A DNA stretch of 64,000 bases, from NCBI GenBank assembly GCA_015179125.1, contig WHVA01000096.1, positions 62,001 to 126,000 of the forward strand. The letters run 5' to 3'. Below, in pieces: positions 10,338 through 21,481 of this stretch. The position numbers and the translations under genes are program-made. Under the pieces are notes generated by a model, which saw nothing but the letters and a program-made list of their open reading frames with translations, made no database searches and was not told where the DNA came from. Position 1 is the first letter of the stretch. Each line of letters opens with the position of its first letter. Origin of the DNA: Gautieria morchelliformis. Its lineage: Eukaryota > Basidiomycota > Agaricomycetes > Gomphales > Gomphaceae.

Positions 10338-12476
10338 TCAGTCCGATGTCACATGGCTTGGGACACCGTGCTTTGAGAACACATGCAAGACAAACAGGCG
10401 AGCTAGGTCAGCAGAAGTGATCGTGTCATACGTCGGAATGAAGATGCTCTGCTTGGTTAGGCGGCAGACTACCACAAGGATCGCAGTGAATCCCGAGGAT
10501 GCTGGCAACTGCTCAATGAAATCCATGGAGATGGAATTCCACGGTTGCTCCGGTATCGGGAGCTGCTTGAGAGTGCCATAGGCCCGGTGATGCTGTGACT
10601 TCGCACGGGAGCAAGTGGTACAAGACTTGCAGAAGTCGATGACAAAAGACCGAATTGCGGGCCAGGTGTATTCCCGGCGGATTAGGGCAAGGGTCTTGTT
10701 TTGACTGAAATGTCCCGAGAGTACGTGGTTGTGTTTGTACTGAAGTACTCGGAGCTGGAGATCATCGGCATCGGGAATGTATATGCAGCCGTCGTGGCGT
10801 AGGAAGCCGTCGTCGGTTTGCGTCCATCTCGGGTCGGAATGATCTCCGAGATGCCAGCAGGCAACAGGGTCAGATGTCAGGTTGGCTAAGATGTCGGCAT
10901 GAAGCTTCTCAGGGTCCATCATAGTGCTCGCTCGGAGGATGGGTGCAAGCAGGTAAGTTGCCCGGAGTGATTCCAATAATTGTTGGTTTGTGAAAATCGG
11001 TCGGAAGTTTTGCGGATTGACTGAGCCGTAGTCATTACCTCCCTCTTTAAGGTAGACGTCCCATCGTCTAGTTAAAGCGTCGGGTTTCGTACCGAGCTTT
11101 CCAGGACAGAACCAAATAATGAGGTTAAATTGTGAGAGGAATTCGGACCAGCGGGCTTGTTGTTGGGTTAGCAGCTTAGTGGTGGAAACATACTCCAAGT
11201 TTTTGTGATCTGTGACAACGTCGATAGGGGGGCCGGAGCCCTCCAAGTAATGTCTCCAACGTTGAAACACTTCAAATATTGCCAGTAGCTCTTTATCATG
11301 GACATCGTAATTTAGTTCGGCACCGGAAAAAGTTCGAGAGTGGAAGGCGACAGGATGAAGTTCGCCTGCGTCATCGAACAGAGACAGGATCGCGCTGAGG
11401 GCATAATCTGAGGCGTCGGTTTCCACGACCATAGGTCGGTCAGGAACCCAGTGTGACAGGATCGGAGCCGAAGTGAAAGCCTCCTTGAGGTAATTGAAGG
11501 ACTTTCGGCACTCTGCGGTAAATGCCCATGGGGTGCCTTTACGGGTAAGCCGGGTGAGGGGAACAGTGATGTCCAAATAATTGAAGATAAAGCGGCAGTA
11601 AAAATTGGCGAAGCCGAGGAAGGACTGTATGTCTTTGACCTTCCAAGGTTCGGGCCAATCGCAGATTGTTTGGACTTTGTCTTCGGACATGGTAAATCCA
11701 TCGGTAGAGAGCATATACCCAAGGAATTCCACAGAATCACAGTGCCATTCGCACTTATCAGGTTTGGCATAGAGACCGTGTTTCCGAAGACGCTGCAATA
11801 CTTCACGGACATGTTCCCTATGTTTGACCGGGTCATCGGAGTAGATGAGTATGTCTTCAAGGTACACGACGACGCATACATCAAGCATATCTCTGAAGAC
11901 GTCATTCATGAAACGTTGAAAATCCGCAGGACTGGTAAAGCCAAACGGCATGACCAGCCATTCGAAAGAGCTGTAACGGGTCTGGAATGCTGTTTTCCAC
12001 TCGTCGTCTTCGGCGACTCGGACTAGATGGAATGCATGCCGAAGGTCAATTTTTGTATAGATCCGAGCCTTTCGGGGCGCATCCAATAAGTCGGTAATCA
12101 ACGGAAGTGGATAGTGATCTTTCTTCGTAATCTTGTTGAGTGCTCGGAAATCGACACAAAGCCGAAGTTCACCGCTCTTCTTCTTGACAAAGAGGATGGG
12201 GGCTCCATGCCAAGACCGAATGGGCCGAATGTAACCCATATTCAGATGCTCATCTATGAACACTCGGAGCGTAGCAAGCTCCAAGGTAGAGAGTGAATAT
12301 AACGGAGGTTGAGGGGGCATAGCGCTGTCCTCCAGAGTGATCTTGAGATCGTAGGGTCGGTGTGGAGCCAAGGTATCAGCTTTGGACTTGCTGAACACAT
12401 CCGCGAAGTCGTGATACTCCGGCGGGACATCCTTGAGGTCCACAGGTTCGGATTTTGTGGAAGCTGAGCGGGCCAA
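10338..12476 (-). pseudogene. RT, RNase H and integrase start of G1
   Basis: A single 712-residue minus-strand frame. Residues about 1-60 are a linker, with PPEYHDFADVFSKSKADTL typical of the RT entry. RT fingers and palm follow with [18 protein letters not shown] and [13 protein letters not shown]. The active-site box reads VVVYLEDILIYSDD: the first aspartate of the usual YLDD is glutamate. The preceding FGFTSPADFQRF is one residue shorter than in G2. RNase H has VVETDASDYAL and DVHDKELLAIF. Integrase has the H-H-C-C finger ending in FCKSCTTCSRAK, then MDFIEQLP. Although long and open, the altered palm argues against activity. Confidence 0.88.
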
Positions 12477-13000
12477 AGCCTCGGTCTCGGGCGTTGCCAG
12501 ATTTAGCTGGAAGCACTGGGAACCCTCTAACTTGCAGGCACAGTAAAACAGCGTTGAGGAGGACTACCTGAGGGGCCTTCAGACTCGGGGATGGCTCGGC
12601 CGTTGCGGCGCGAGCTGAAGCCGGCGGGGGGTCCACAGGACTGCCCGGAAGGGAAGTTCGGAAAGTAATACTGCCCAATACCCAGTCAATCAACGGATTG
12701 TAGCGGGTGAGCCAGTTGTGTCCGAGAACTACCAAAACAGATGAATCAAGGGGGGTGGCATAAAAGTCTACGGAATGGGTGTGACCATCGGGGAAATGGA
12801 TAGGTAGCTCTACAGCTTCAGTAATTACCGAGTTTGTACTACCATCGAATAAACAGAGCGGGATCGGATCTACGGAACGGGTTCAGAGACTGTATTTACG
12901 GACAAAGATGGATTCTATGAAACAATGGGTAGAGCCGGAATCTACTAGTGCTTTAAAATTTTCATTCAGGACAAGAGACAAGGACAAACTAATTACAAGA
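12376..13000 (-). pseudogene. Aspartic protease region of G1
   Basis: Minus-strand reading gives VVLGHNWLTRYNPLIDWV, the second conserved protease motif, identical in style to G2 (VVLGHNWLTRYNPSIDWV). The DSG-type active site should lie just upstream (12990-12850), where the frame is interrupted: a readable piece around VDSGSTHCFIESIF-like sequence is split by stops. After the protease, low-complexity Ser/Pro/Ala sequence leads into the RT frame. Confidence 0.65.
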
Positions 13001-13844
13001 GAGTTCGGAGAAAAGAGAGCAGAAGCGTTGATTCTTACCTCCCCTACTGTGCAAGTTGAGTCAATGCAACCCTCGGTTTGTGCGGAGGTTGGAGGGTCGC
13101 TGACTATTTTTTTGCGCCCAAAGCCGAAGATTCGGCCTTGTTATCGGCCGTCTTCCCTTCAGAAGCCATTGCAGCCCAAGCCGACGTGGCTTTCGGGCAT
13201 TCTTTCGCACGGTGGCCACTCTGCGCACAGACTAGGCAGAGATTGTTGTCCATGCGACACTGGCGTTCTTCGGGCGTGAGTTTGCCATCCTTGCTGAGCT
13301 TGTTAGCGTAGTCGGGTTTTTTCTGACCCTCGGACGCGTTATTCCCCTCCCTTATACTTGTCCTTGCCTTTTCCGTGATGGTTATTACCGGCGTTGGCGT
13401 TGGAGTTGCCGGAACTTTGACCTTGACGTCGGTCATTGTTCTGGGGGGCTCGGTTTTGGTTGGACTTGTCCTTGGCCTCGGGTTTGGGTGCGGATTGAGT
13501 CTCGCAAGAGGCTTTACCACGACGTTCCCAATACCTTTGGTCAATTTTCTGGAGCAGATCTCGGAGGTCGTCAAGGGATCGGGGTTTGTCGAAATGCACC
13601 ATTTCGTCTTTGATTCACTTCAGCAATGCAAGGTAAGCTCGGCGATGCAAAGCCGAGTCATTGTGCTGAAGCATGGATGCAAGTCTATAGAAGTCGACAA
13701 AAAACCGAGTCGCCTTGTGACTATCCTTCATGACGAGGTTTTCAAGCTCTACCTCAGCATCGGCAGCCTGGTCATAGGGGCCAAAGTTCAGGTAAAGCTC
13801 TTCCATGAAGATACTGTAATCCGAGGCCCAAAGGGGCTCGTTAA

Positions 13845-14862
13845 TTTTGGAATATTATGTTAATAAATGCCTTGGACAAAGATTTATATTGCTTAGTGGT
13901 CTAGACCACTGTATCCGCCTCTTTCTTGTGCTGACTAAGCCTGTCGGGGCGCGTCGAGCACTGATGGAAGAAGGTCACGTGACCGTGCCAATGAGAAATT
14001 GGTGTCGATCCGAAGAATAGTCAAAACAAAAGTGTTCGCTTTTGGGAGAGTATAGAGTGAACAATGATAATAGACTCCTGACGAAGAATCAGAGTAAACT
14101 ATCGAGAACTGAGCTCTGTAGCTATCAAACAAGACTACAGGAATTTCAGGAGGCAGAAATAATCAATTCTGGATAGTTTTGTTCATACATTCATGCTAGC
14201 TATTTATACTATTTTAGTAGTAAGTACTAGTACTCAAGATACTGGATAAATGGGTCGGGAAAGCCGTTTGTAACTAGGGAGTGACTAATTAATAGTCATA
14301 ATGTCATGGGGTGATGGGGATGATGTTGGGATTCTCTGGGCTTTGGAGTAAGGATCTATACCTAGTATACAAAGCCCCTGTCAACATAATACTGAGATAG
14401 TAACCAGTGAGTCGTGTCATGGAGCTGGAATAGAGAATGGTATTATATTTGCCCTGCCTAGCATAAATGCTAGGCTTGGAGATGGGGCCGCTGATTGAAC
14501 GAATGTATTGTGGATGACTTTCTCAGGTCACTCCACAATATACTATATTCCTGCGCAGTCTGTTCCTCTGCGGCTCTTGGTGCCCGCACCCGCTTGGTGC
14601 CTGTGGCCTGGCGCCTATCGACGTCATGGTTGATTCCATCACCCGATAGGCGCGCGGTCCCTGATCAACCACACATGGTCGACCCTCGATCATCTGTATG
14701 CTACCCGATCAATGGGTAACATAGCATCATCAAATCATGTAGGCGTCGTCGTCTATACCGACGTTTGTCGTGGTTGTTGTTTCTATTTCTTTTCTTTATT
14801 TATTAGTTTCTCTTTGTATATATATAGATGAACTGAATGATGTAGTTGCGTCTAACACAACA
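13845..14862 (-). mobile_element. Solo LTR in G1 gag (copia-like ends)
   Basis: A 1018-bp insertion in the G1 gag frame, flanked by the direct repeat GTTAA (13840-13844 and 14863-14867; a one-base ambiguity allows GTTAAT). On the minus strand it starts TGTTGTGTTAGACG and ends ATTCCAAAA, similar to the Copia-B LTR end ATTCCAATA. It holds a TATAAATAG box on the minus strand near 14205. No internal coding region is present, so it is a solo LTR left by recombination between the two LTRs of one element. Confidence 0.75.
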
Positions 14863-14959
14863 GTTAATGGGGTCGTCAGTGAGGAAGGGCTCGAAGTAGT
14901 CGAGAGCCGTTCCCTTGAGGAAGGACAGGACATAGTTCACTTTCACAGAACCATCTCGG

Positions 14960-16201
14960 TGTCATGACACATTTATTTCTCATATGCAGGTGCTCCGTTC
15001 TCCCATTTCTCACTCCACCTCCGTGTTCGTTCCGATCGCTATTGCCGTGTTCGGCAACCAATTCCCGCTGTTTGCGCCAATTACCATAGCCACGCCATCA
15101 ACACACGATCGACGTCTTTGGACTGACTTGGCAGTCATCGCTGGGCCTATCACCTCCTCTGCTCAACCCTCTTTCGATGGTGTTCTGATAATCGGATTGT
15201 CATGACCTGTGTATTTCCTACACCTTGTTATCCCCATTTCCCCTTTCGCCACTCCTCCCCCATGTTCGCTCAGCTTCGCCCTCCACCTCGACCACTCCTC
15301 CCCTATGTCATCTCCGTTCGCCCTTCCTCGCATTTCGCCGAACAGCCATTCGCTGCTCGCATCATTCGCCAGCAGGCACACCATCAAATCACGATCGACA
15401 TCCCTACCCGGCATGATGGCTCATCAGTAGCTCCATCAGCTTCTCGATCCAACCCCCTTTTGGTGTTCATATGAGCAGGGTGCGTTCGCGAGACGTCCTA
15501 CCCGTAGGTCATGTGGGATCAACCCAGTAGATGAAGAACCCATGCAGGGCGGTGTATATGCGGGCCCCAAGACATGATTTCGTACATAGGTGCCTTCGCC
15601 ACCTTCACTCTCCGTCGTTTCATGTTCTCCCTCTTCTCTCAATCTATCGAATGTTTATTTCATCTATGTTGTATCATGACTGTGCACCCCTATCCAACCC
15701 TGACTCGTGACGGCCTCTTTCCTATTCGCTGATACCTTATGAGCATTCGATATAAGTAGTTTACATTCGCATGTATATTCCCCAGTTCAATTATCATATG
15801 TCGTCCATCTTGTGCAAACTTGACCTCGCTGTGATCATCGTCTTGAGCCTTCTCCTGGAGATTTCTATCTTCGACCAGAAGAGGACTTAGGCATCACTGG
15901 TGAGTTCTCATACTTCACCTTCGTTACCTTAGCCTTAGAACTATTTTCTGTGCTGTCGGCGAAGGGATTGTCGCTACTTAGACAGCCCTTCCGTGACACC
16001 TTGCACGTTGCATCGTCAAGTGCCACGGGCTATTTCGCTGCAACTGTAGATAGGGCGAGCTCCGTTCGGGCAACCCTCTTATCTTGTGAACATTCATTGG
16101 TTCACCTATTCACTGAACGGCATACTTATTTGCACAAGTTATTCAGGCATTCGCTGTGTTCACTAATACACGATATTAACGCCTAAAAACCAATCTTGAC
16201 A
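14960..16201 (+). mobile_element. Solo LTR, S-LTR family, copy b (long form)
   Basis: Starts TGTCATGACACA and ends CAATCTTGACA. Flanking 5-mers are CTCGG (14955-14959) and CTCAG (16202-16206), a duplication differing by one CpG to CpA change. Length is 1242 bp. The left 238 bp look like a diverged duplicate of the LTR start, because a second TGTCATGACC begins at 15198. It shares this extension with copy c. Inserted in G1 gag. Confidence 0.88.
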
Positions 16202-16567
16202 CTCAGAATGCTTGGGGTTTGGCACGGAAATTCAACATGCATTGGAGAAGGAAACCTCGGAGTTTTTTCGGGCCTGAGCCGTCAAATTGGTCGGGTTCCC
16301 GAAGTTTCGCCTTTGAGTCGGTGCGGTCTCCTCCACCGAGTCCATTGTCGGCGAGCTTTTCCAAAGCCGCGAGCATTCAGTGCCCAACCTGTTCCTCGCC
16401 GTCTGCCTCTGCATTCAGGTTGGAGTTCGGTCTCGGGGCCTCTGAATCGGGATCGGAATTGTGCTCGGAACTGGAGTCGTTATTGCCGCCATGACCACCG
16501 TCTCCGGGGTCGCTAGGGTCAGGGGACTCACCACGGGGATCCTCAGGAACCTCACTAATGTGTCCGT

Positions 16568-17839
16568 TGTCATGACGCGTTTATTTCTCATACTCAGATG
16601 CTCTGTTCTCCCATTTCTCACTCCATCTCCGTGTTCATTCCGATTGCCATTGTCATGTTTGGCAACTGATTCTCGCTGTTCGCGCCAATTACCATAGTCA
16701 CGCTGTCAACGCACGATCGACGTCTTTGGACTGACTTGGCAGTCATCGCTGGGCCTATCACCTCCTCTGCTCAACCCTCTTCCGATGGTGTTCTGATAAT
16801 CGGATTGTCATGACCTGTGTATTTCCTGCACCTTGTTCTCCCTATTCCCCCTTTCGCTACTCCTCCCCCGTGTTTGCTTGGCTTCGCCCTCCACCTCGAC
16901 CTCTCCTCCTCTATGTCATCTCTGTTCACCCTTCCTCGCATTTCACCGAACGGCCATTCGCTGCTCGCATCATTTGCCAGCAGGCACACCATCAAATCAC
17001 GATTGACATCCCTACCCAGCATGATGGCTCGTCAGTAGCTCCATCAGCTTCTCGATCCAACCCCCTTTTGGTGTTCATATGAGCAGGGTGCGTTCGCGGG
17101 ACGTCCTACCCGTAGGTCGTGTGGGATCAACCCAGTAGATGAAGAACCCATGCAGGGCAGTGTATATGCAGGCCCCAAGGCATGATTTCATACATAGGTG
17201 TCTTTGCCACCTTCACTCTCAGTCGTTTCATGTTCTCCCTCTTCTCTCACTCTATTGAATGTTTATTTCATCTATGTTGTATCATGACTGCGCACCCCTA
17301 TCCAACCCTGACTCGTGACGGCCTCTTTCCTATTCGCTGATACCTTACGAGCATTCGATATAAGTAGTTTACATTCGCATGTATATTCCCCAGTTCAATT
17401 ATCATATGTCGTCCATCTTGTGCAAACTTGACCTCACTGTGATCATCGTCTTGAGCCTTCTCTTGGAGATTTCTATCTTTGACCAGCAGAGGACTTAGGC
17501 ATCACTGGTGAGTTCTCATACTTCATCTTCGTTACCTTAGCCTTCAAACTATTTTCTGTGCTGTTGGCAAAGGGCTCCGAAGGAGCACCTTCGCCAGCGA
17601 AGGGATTGTCGATACTTAGACAGCCCTTCCGTGACACCTTGCACGTTACATCGTCAAGTGCCACGGGCTATTTCGCTACGACTGTAGATAGGGTGAGCCC
17701 CGTTCGGGAAACCCTCTTATCTCGTGAACATTCATTGGTTCACTTATTCGCCGAACGGCATACTTATTCACACAAGTTATTTGGGCATTCGCTGTGTTCA
17801 CTAATACACGATATTAACAGCTAAAAACCAATCTTGACA
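16568..17839 (+). mobile_element. Solo LTR, S-LTR family, copy c (long form)
   Basis: Starts TGTCATGACGCG, has the internal second start at 16806, and ends CAATCTTGACA. Flanks are TCCGT (16563-16567) and TCCAT (17840-17844), again differing only by CpG to CpA. Length is 1272 bp, including a CTCCGAAGGAGCACCTTCGC segment near 17576 that copy b lacks. Same orientation as copy b and 366 bp from it, but with separate target duplications, so the two are independent insertions. Confidence 0.88.
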
Positions 17840-18040
17840 TCCATGACCGACATCTATAACTCGGCGTCGAGACGAGCTCGAAGGCGGAGGGGGGTTGTCG
17901 TAGCGGTGACGGAATGGGGGGTTTTTGGGGTGGTGTGAAGCACTTTGTGCGCGGCGGGCCTCTATGGTGGGGGTGACGCAGCTACCGCGGGCACGGGTGT
18001 AAGATCTAGTGATAGGCATATCAAACAACTGCGTGTGGAG

Positions 18041-18051
18041 AGTTCTGATAT
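18041..18051 (-). promoter_or_regulatory. Self-priming site (PBS) of G1
   Basis: On the minus strand the LTR ends in TTAACA, then GT, then ATATCAGAACT. That block is the exact reverse complement of AGTTCTGATAT (18283-18273 on the minus strand) inside the LTR, which starts 33-34 nt after the TATATAAA box. This is the geometry described for Tf1/Tf2-type elements, in which the 5' end of the mRNA folds back and primes reverse transcription. Confidence 0.8.
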
Positions 18052-18053
18052 AC

Positions 18054-18528
18054 TGTTAAGAACGTAAATCGTACTTAAGACTCAACCTGAGGGCCGAGCC
18101 GAGGATAACCGAAGTTCGGGACAGAGGGCTTGGCTTCAACTTCGTAGGTTGCGCCCACTACAGTGTTCCGCCCTAATTTCGGGAAACGGATTCGGAGACG
18201 GATTCGGCTGGAAGCCAAGGTTCGGAAACGAGGATCAGACAGAGGAGCGGAAGATATGAGGAATCTAAGTCGATATCAGAACTGAGGAATTAGCGTACAT
18301 GACGGGGGGTTTATATACTAATTTGCAAGGAACAGAAAGAGGGCATCAATGCCCGTATCAAGCAGGAAGCAGGGTTGACGGACGATCATCAGAAATGGGG
18401 CAGGACTATCTCGGAATGGGGATCAGGGTGAATGATGAACCGATAGGGAACCCAAGTTAAGCCCAAAGGTTCCCGAGCGAGAACCGAGGCTGAGGCCTCG
18501 GGTCCGGACTCGGGAATGGGTCTTAACA
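18054..18528 (-). mobile_element. 5' LTR of G1
   Basis: 475 bp with inverted termini TGTTAAG/CTTAACA. On the minus strand it has a TATATAAA box (18317-18310), a probable transcription start near 18284 (CAGTTCTG) and a U5 block resembling those of G2 and the solo LTR at 57447 (18156-18132). The gag start lies 26 bp inside the element. Flanking bases (TATAC, GTGAT) do not form an adjacent duplication, though TGATA occurs close to both ends. Confidence 0.85.
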
Positions 18529-19272
18529 GTGATAGAACCACAGGGTCATAAGTGACTATCTCACGGGAACCCAGTGGTCGTCGACTCGAAATGCCTGGTT
18601 CAATCCATTGGTCTTCCATTGTAGGAACCCAGAATACCCATGAGTCAACCCCTGAAACTAACTCATTGAAACTAAACTTTGTCCACTGAAACCGATTCAT
18701 TGAATTTTCAACAGGTTCTATTGGTATTTACACTGGCTATAATGGTTTATATACTGAATCCTCAGTGGGTCCACCCAATAGGATTTATTGGGTTGACTAC
18801 CCACAGTGCAGCAAAACCCATTTTAAACCTCATGTTTTCACCAAGTCTTGCCATGACAAACAACCTGCTCATAATACTACATCCTCTCAAGGTTTTATTT
18901 AGAGTTTTAATTGCCAAAATCCTATGATTTTCCTTGGATTTTCATGGGAGGCCAAATCATGGGATAATTCACAGGTTTGTTATGGTTTTCCCTGTCCAAA
19001 ATATTATAATGTAATCCAACCACTTTTTCCAGTTTTATTAAGGGTTTTTCCTGTGGTAAAAACTTTCCTATGCCCCCAGCACGGAGGCGCTTGTACAGTA
19101 TACTTATTGCCAGAGGATCAACACCGGCAAACACACCAACTCCTTCCGGCAATCCAACCCCGGCACATCACTCCTTTGTGTCTCTCTCAGAGGTAACACA
19201 GGCACACCTCAGTAAGAAATATGGCAAGAGACACCCCCCGAGCAATGAAGAGCTTTAGTAAAAGGGGTTCTG
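18529..19272. other. Non-coding stretch between G1 and the WRAP73-like gene
   Basis: No frame with recognisable motifs. 18650-19000 is AT-richer with short repeats of CTGAAAC and CATTGAA words. 19040-19260 would be the 3' flank of the gene ending at 19273. Confidence 0.5.
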
Positions 19273-21137
19273 TCACGATGGCCCATGTTGTGGCTCCTCG
19301 GTGGCTTCGAAAGCACAGCAGAATGCCGAATTGTCCAGTAACACAAACCCCTTGCCGTGAGGACTCCATTTGACGTTTCGTACCTCGAATTTCTCTGTAA
19401 AACCGATATTACAAGAGTTGTAAAGGGTGTACAGGTAGCACTAACCTGTGGGTATCCCGACGCACTCCGCGATTTCAGTGGGTTTATGCTCTCTGTCTTC
19501 CCATTCTGAATGCCAAGTGTGGACGGCACGAGTCCCGCAACTAAGTAAAAGACTACCCGCTTGAACAGGGTTCCATCGCACGTTCAGGACCGCCTGATTG
19601 TGCAAAAGTATAGAGCGAAGACGCGGGTTGAACGGTTCTGACGGAGTAGGGAAAGCATACACATGTAATGCCGTCGGCGCGTTTTCTAATCCCAGCATAG
19701 GTCACTCAGCATAAGAGTACGAGGCGACCATGCCGTACCGAAACGCGCCATCAACAATGTGCCGTCCACATTCCATTCTAACTGAACTGCACCGCTCCTC
19801 GGGTCAGGCTTTTCTGGGTTAGTGCGGATCAGGGGTACGGATGCTACGCCCTGCACACGGTCATCTGCATTCAAGATAAGTTAGTTATGTCTTCACAAGA
19901 TATGGCCAGACCTACATGGCTGAAAGGCATAACCATGTGTTGACTCTAACCAGTTCAATGGTTCACGCCAAACATTCTGCGAAGCGAGATGATGTTGAAT
20001 GTTTTAAAACGCACAATGACATACCGTTCCTGCAGGGATCCGAGTATGGAGCTCAAGCGTCTTCACCGAGGTCCAACTAAGAGAATTGAGGATGTGGATC
20101 TACGGCAAGAGTTGTTCACAAGGAGGCGTCAACGTCATGGAAGTGCACCTTGTCGTCATATCCGGCCACAGCTAGAAAGGAACCAGATGGATGCCAGACG
20201 ACGCTGCGAATTCCAAGGGCAGGTGCTTGTTCAGGAACAAATGTTGCCAGCAAGTGACCGGCAAGAGTCAGGATGTAAAGTTTGTACTACAGAAACAGTT
20301 CAGAGTGATAAAGACACGAGGAGAAAGCGGCTACCTCCAAAGGGCCCTCCCACACGGCAAGATGGTTGCCGGTAGGAGACAGGGATATTGAGGATAACGA
20401 AGACGAAGGTAAGAGTACATGCTGTATGTTGCTATCAACTGACATGTGCACCAAAGACAAAAAGAAACGAAAGCTCACCCGGGCTAATTTGTATGAGTCG
20501 AGGGCGTCGTAAACACCAAGTGTGTCTTTCGACTTATGCCGCTCGGCAAGAACGAAATACCGACCGTCCTTACGAAAAGTATACCCTTTGTCTGTGTACT
20601 TGGGAAATTGTACATACGTGGCAGAGCCGGTCACCAGGGACCATATTGTCACTCGAAGCTACTTTCACTGAGCGATGTTCAGCTTAGGACAAGAGAAAGG
20701 CGCACCCCCCACTCAGAGAAACACAAGACATGGCGACCGTCAGGGGCCCATTCAGCCTTCGCAAGGCCCTCCACTCCGGCCTCGATCCTTGCGTTCCAAG
20801 TATCATCTCGCATCTTGAAGACGTGAACGACGCCGCGTTTAGCACAGGCGGCAAGAATATGTTCTGAATCAGCAGACCATCCCAGGTGGGTGATCCATCC
20901 TTCAGGCTCTACTGATTTTTTTAGTGGCTGTTTCCCTGCGGCAAGGATCCCGGACGAGGCGGAGTGTGCATTGTCCAGCAGCCAAGTCCTGGCGATCTGA
21001 AATGTATCCGACCGCCGCACGACGATTCTATCTTGGACAGCTGTGAGAATAAACTGGGTTCCTGGGCTGAAACAGACGTGATTATGGGTTTGACTGTAGA
21101 TTTCCGTGAAATCATAGCCTATAGAGGCATGGGACAT
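19273..21137 (-). CDS. WRAP73/WDR8-like WD40 repeat protein, nine exons
   Basis: Exons (minus strand): 21137-20706, 20658-20479, 20421-20335, 20286-20149, 20099-20025, 19976-19916, 19864-19739, 19685-19446, 19394-19273. All eight introns are GT-AG and 47-57 nt, and the exon total is 1461 nt, giving 486 aa with no internal stop. WD-type stretches follow the WRAP73/WDR8 order: WITHLGWSADSEHILAACAK, AEWAPDGRHVLCFSEWG, TFRKDGRYFVLAERHKSKDT, ISLSPTGNHLAVWEGPLE, VVWHPSGSFLAVAGYDDK, IHILNSLSWTSVKTLELH and VKWSPHGKGFVLLD. In fungi and animals this protein acts at spindle poles or centrosomes as a beta-propeller scaffold; that role is taken from the family. The start at 21137 is the first Met and leads straight into the conserved N-terminus. 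It is the clearest intact host gene here and is divergently transcribed from the glutaminase at 21482. Confidence 0.92.
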
Positions 21138-21481
21138 GGCGTCCCGATGTTGTGAAGGCCGAGTGAGAACGCGTCAAGAACGCGTCCACATCAGAACAGG
21201 CCCGGGCCGCCTCCAACTCCGACTGGCCGTTGTTAATTATACAAAGTGCCTTGATGGTAGGCCACCGCCTTCCCTAATGCCTGTGTAGATATTGGACAAG
21301 CAGGCAGGATAGCCTTTGCTGATGATCGATGATCTGTTGGCGTCTACAGTAGTCTTCTCATCATCTCAGTTCCGGATTGCATAAAACTTTTCCTCACTCG
21401 GATGCAGTTAGCCTTTCTCCTTTAGACTTTGCCAGAATCCTGTGCGATTAATTGTGGGTGTGGTAGATCCCCAAACCCAAG
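21138..21481. promoter_or_regulatory. Divergent intergenic region between the WRAP73-like gene and the first glutaminase
   Basis: 344 bp separate the two start codons, so this region must hold both promoters. I see no clear TATA box at a fixed distance from either start. No other gene is present. Confidence 0.5.

Larger units (their letters stand above)
13104..18028 (-). pseudogene. gag of G1, split by three solo LTRs
   Basis: The frame starts at 18028-18020 (MPITRSYTRARGS) and reads to the insertion at 17839. It resumes at 16567 (HISEVPEDPRGESPDP), passes KAKLREPDQFDGS and RGFLLQCMLNFRAK, and is interrupted at 16201. It resumes at 14959 (VKVNYVLSFLKGTALDYFEP), is interrupted again at 14862, and resumes at 13844 (LWASDYSIFMEEL, LYLNFGPYDQ, KATRFFVDFYRLAS). 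The CCHC knuckle CLVCAQSGHRAKEC is near 13240-13200. Excluding the insertions and one copy of each duplication keeps one frame apart from a TGA near 16372 and a TGA created in a target-duplication copy. The duplicate of that site still has CGA. Confidence 0.85.
9431..18528 (-). mobile_element. G1: Ty3/gypsy chromovirus with 5' LTR, interrupted by three solo LTRs
   Basis: On the minus strand the order is 5' LTR (18528-18054), self-priming site, gag, protease, RT, RNase H, integrase and chromodomain, ending near 9448. No 3' LTR follows, so the 3' end is lost. Solo LTRs sit in gag at 17839-16568, 16201-14960 and 14862-13845. Removing each with one copy of its target duplication rejoins the gag frame exactly, which fixes their borders. 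Flanks of the 5' LTR do not form a direct 5-bp duplication. Remaining stops, frameshifts and a changed RT active site show the copy is inactive. Confidence 0.92.

Noticed and set aside
16202..16566. Reading 16202-16566 as the internal region of an element flanked by LTRs b and c
   Set aside because: It is G1 gag in the opposite orientation, and b and c each have their own target duplication.
18046..18534. TGATA as target duplication of the G1 5' LTR
   Set aside because: The repeats are not adjacent to the LTR ends (two bases and one base away); the left copy is part of the self-priming site.
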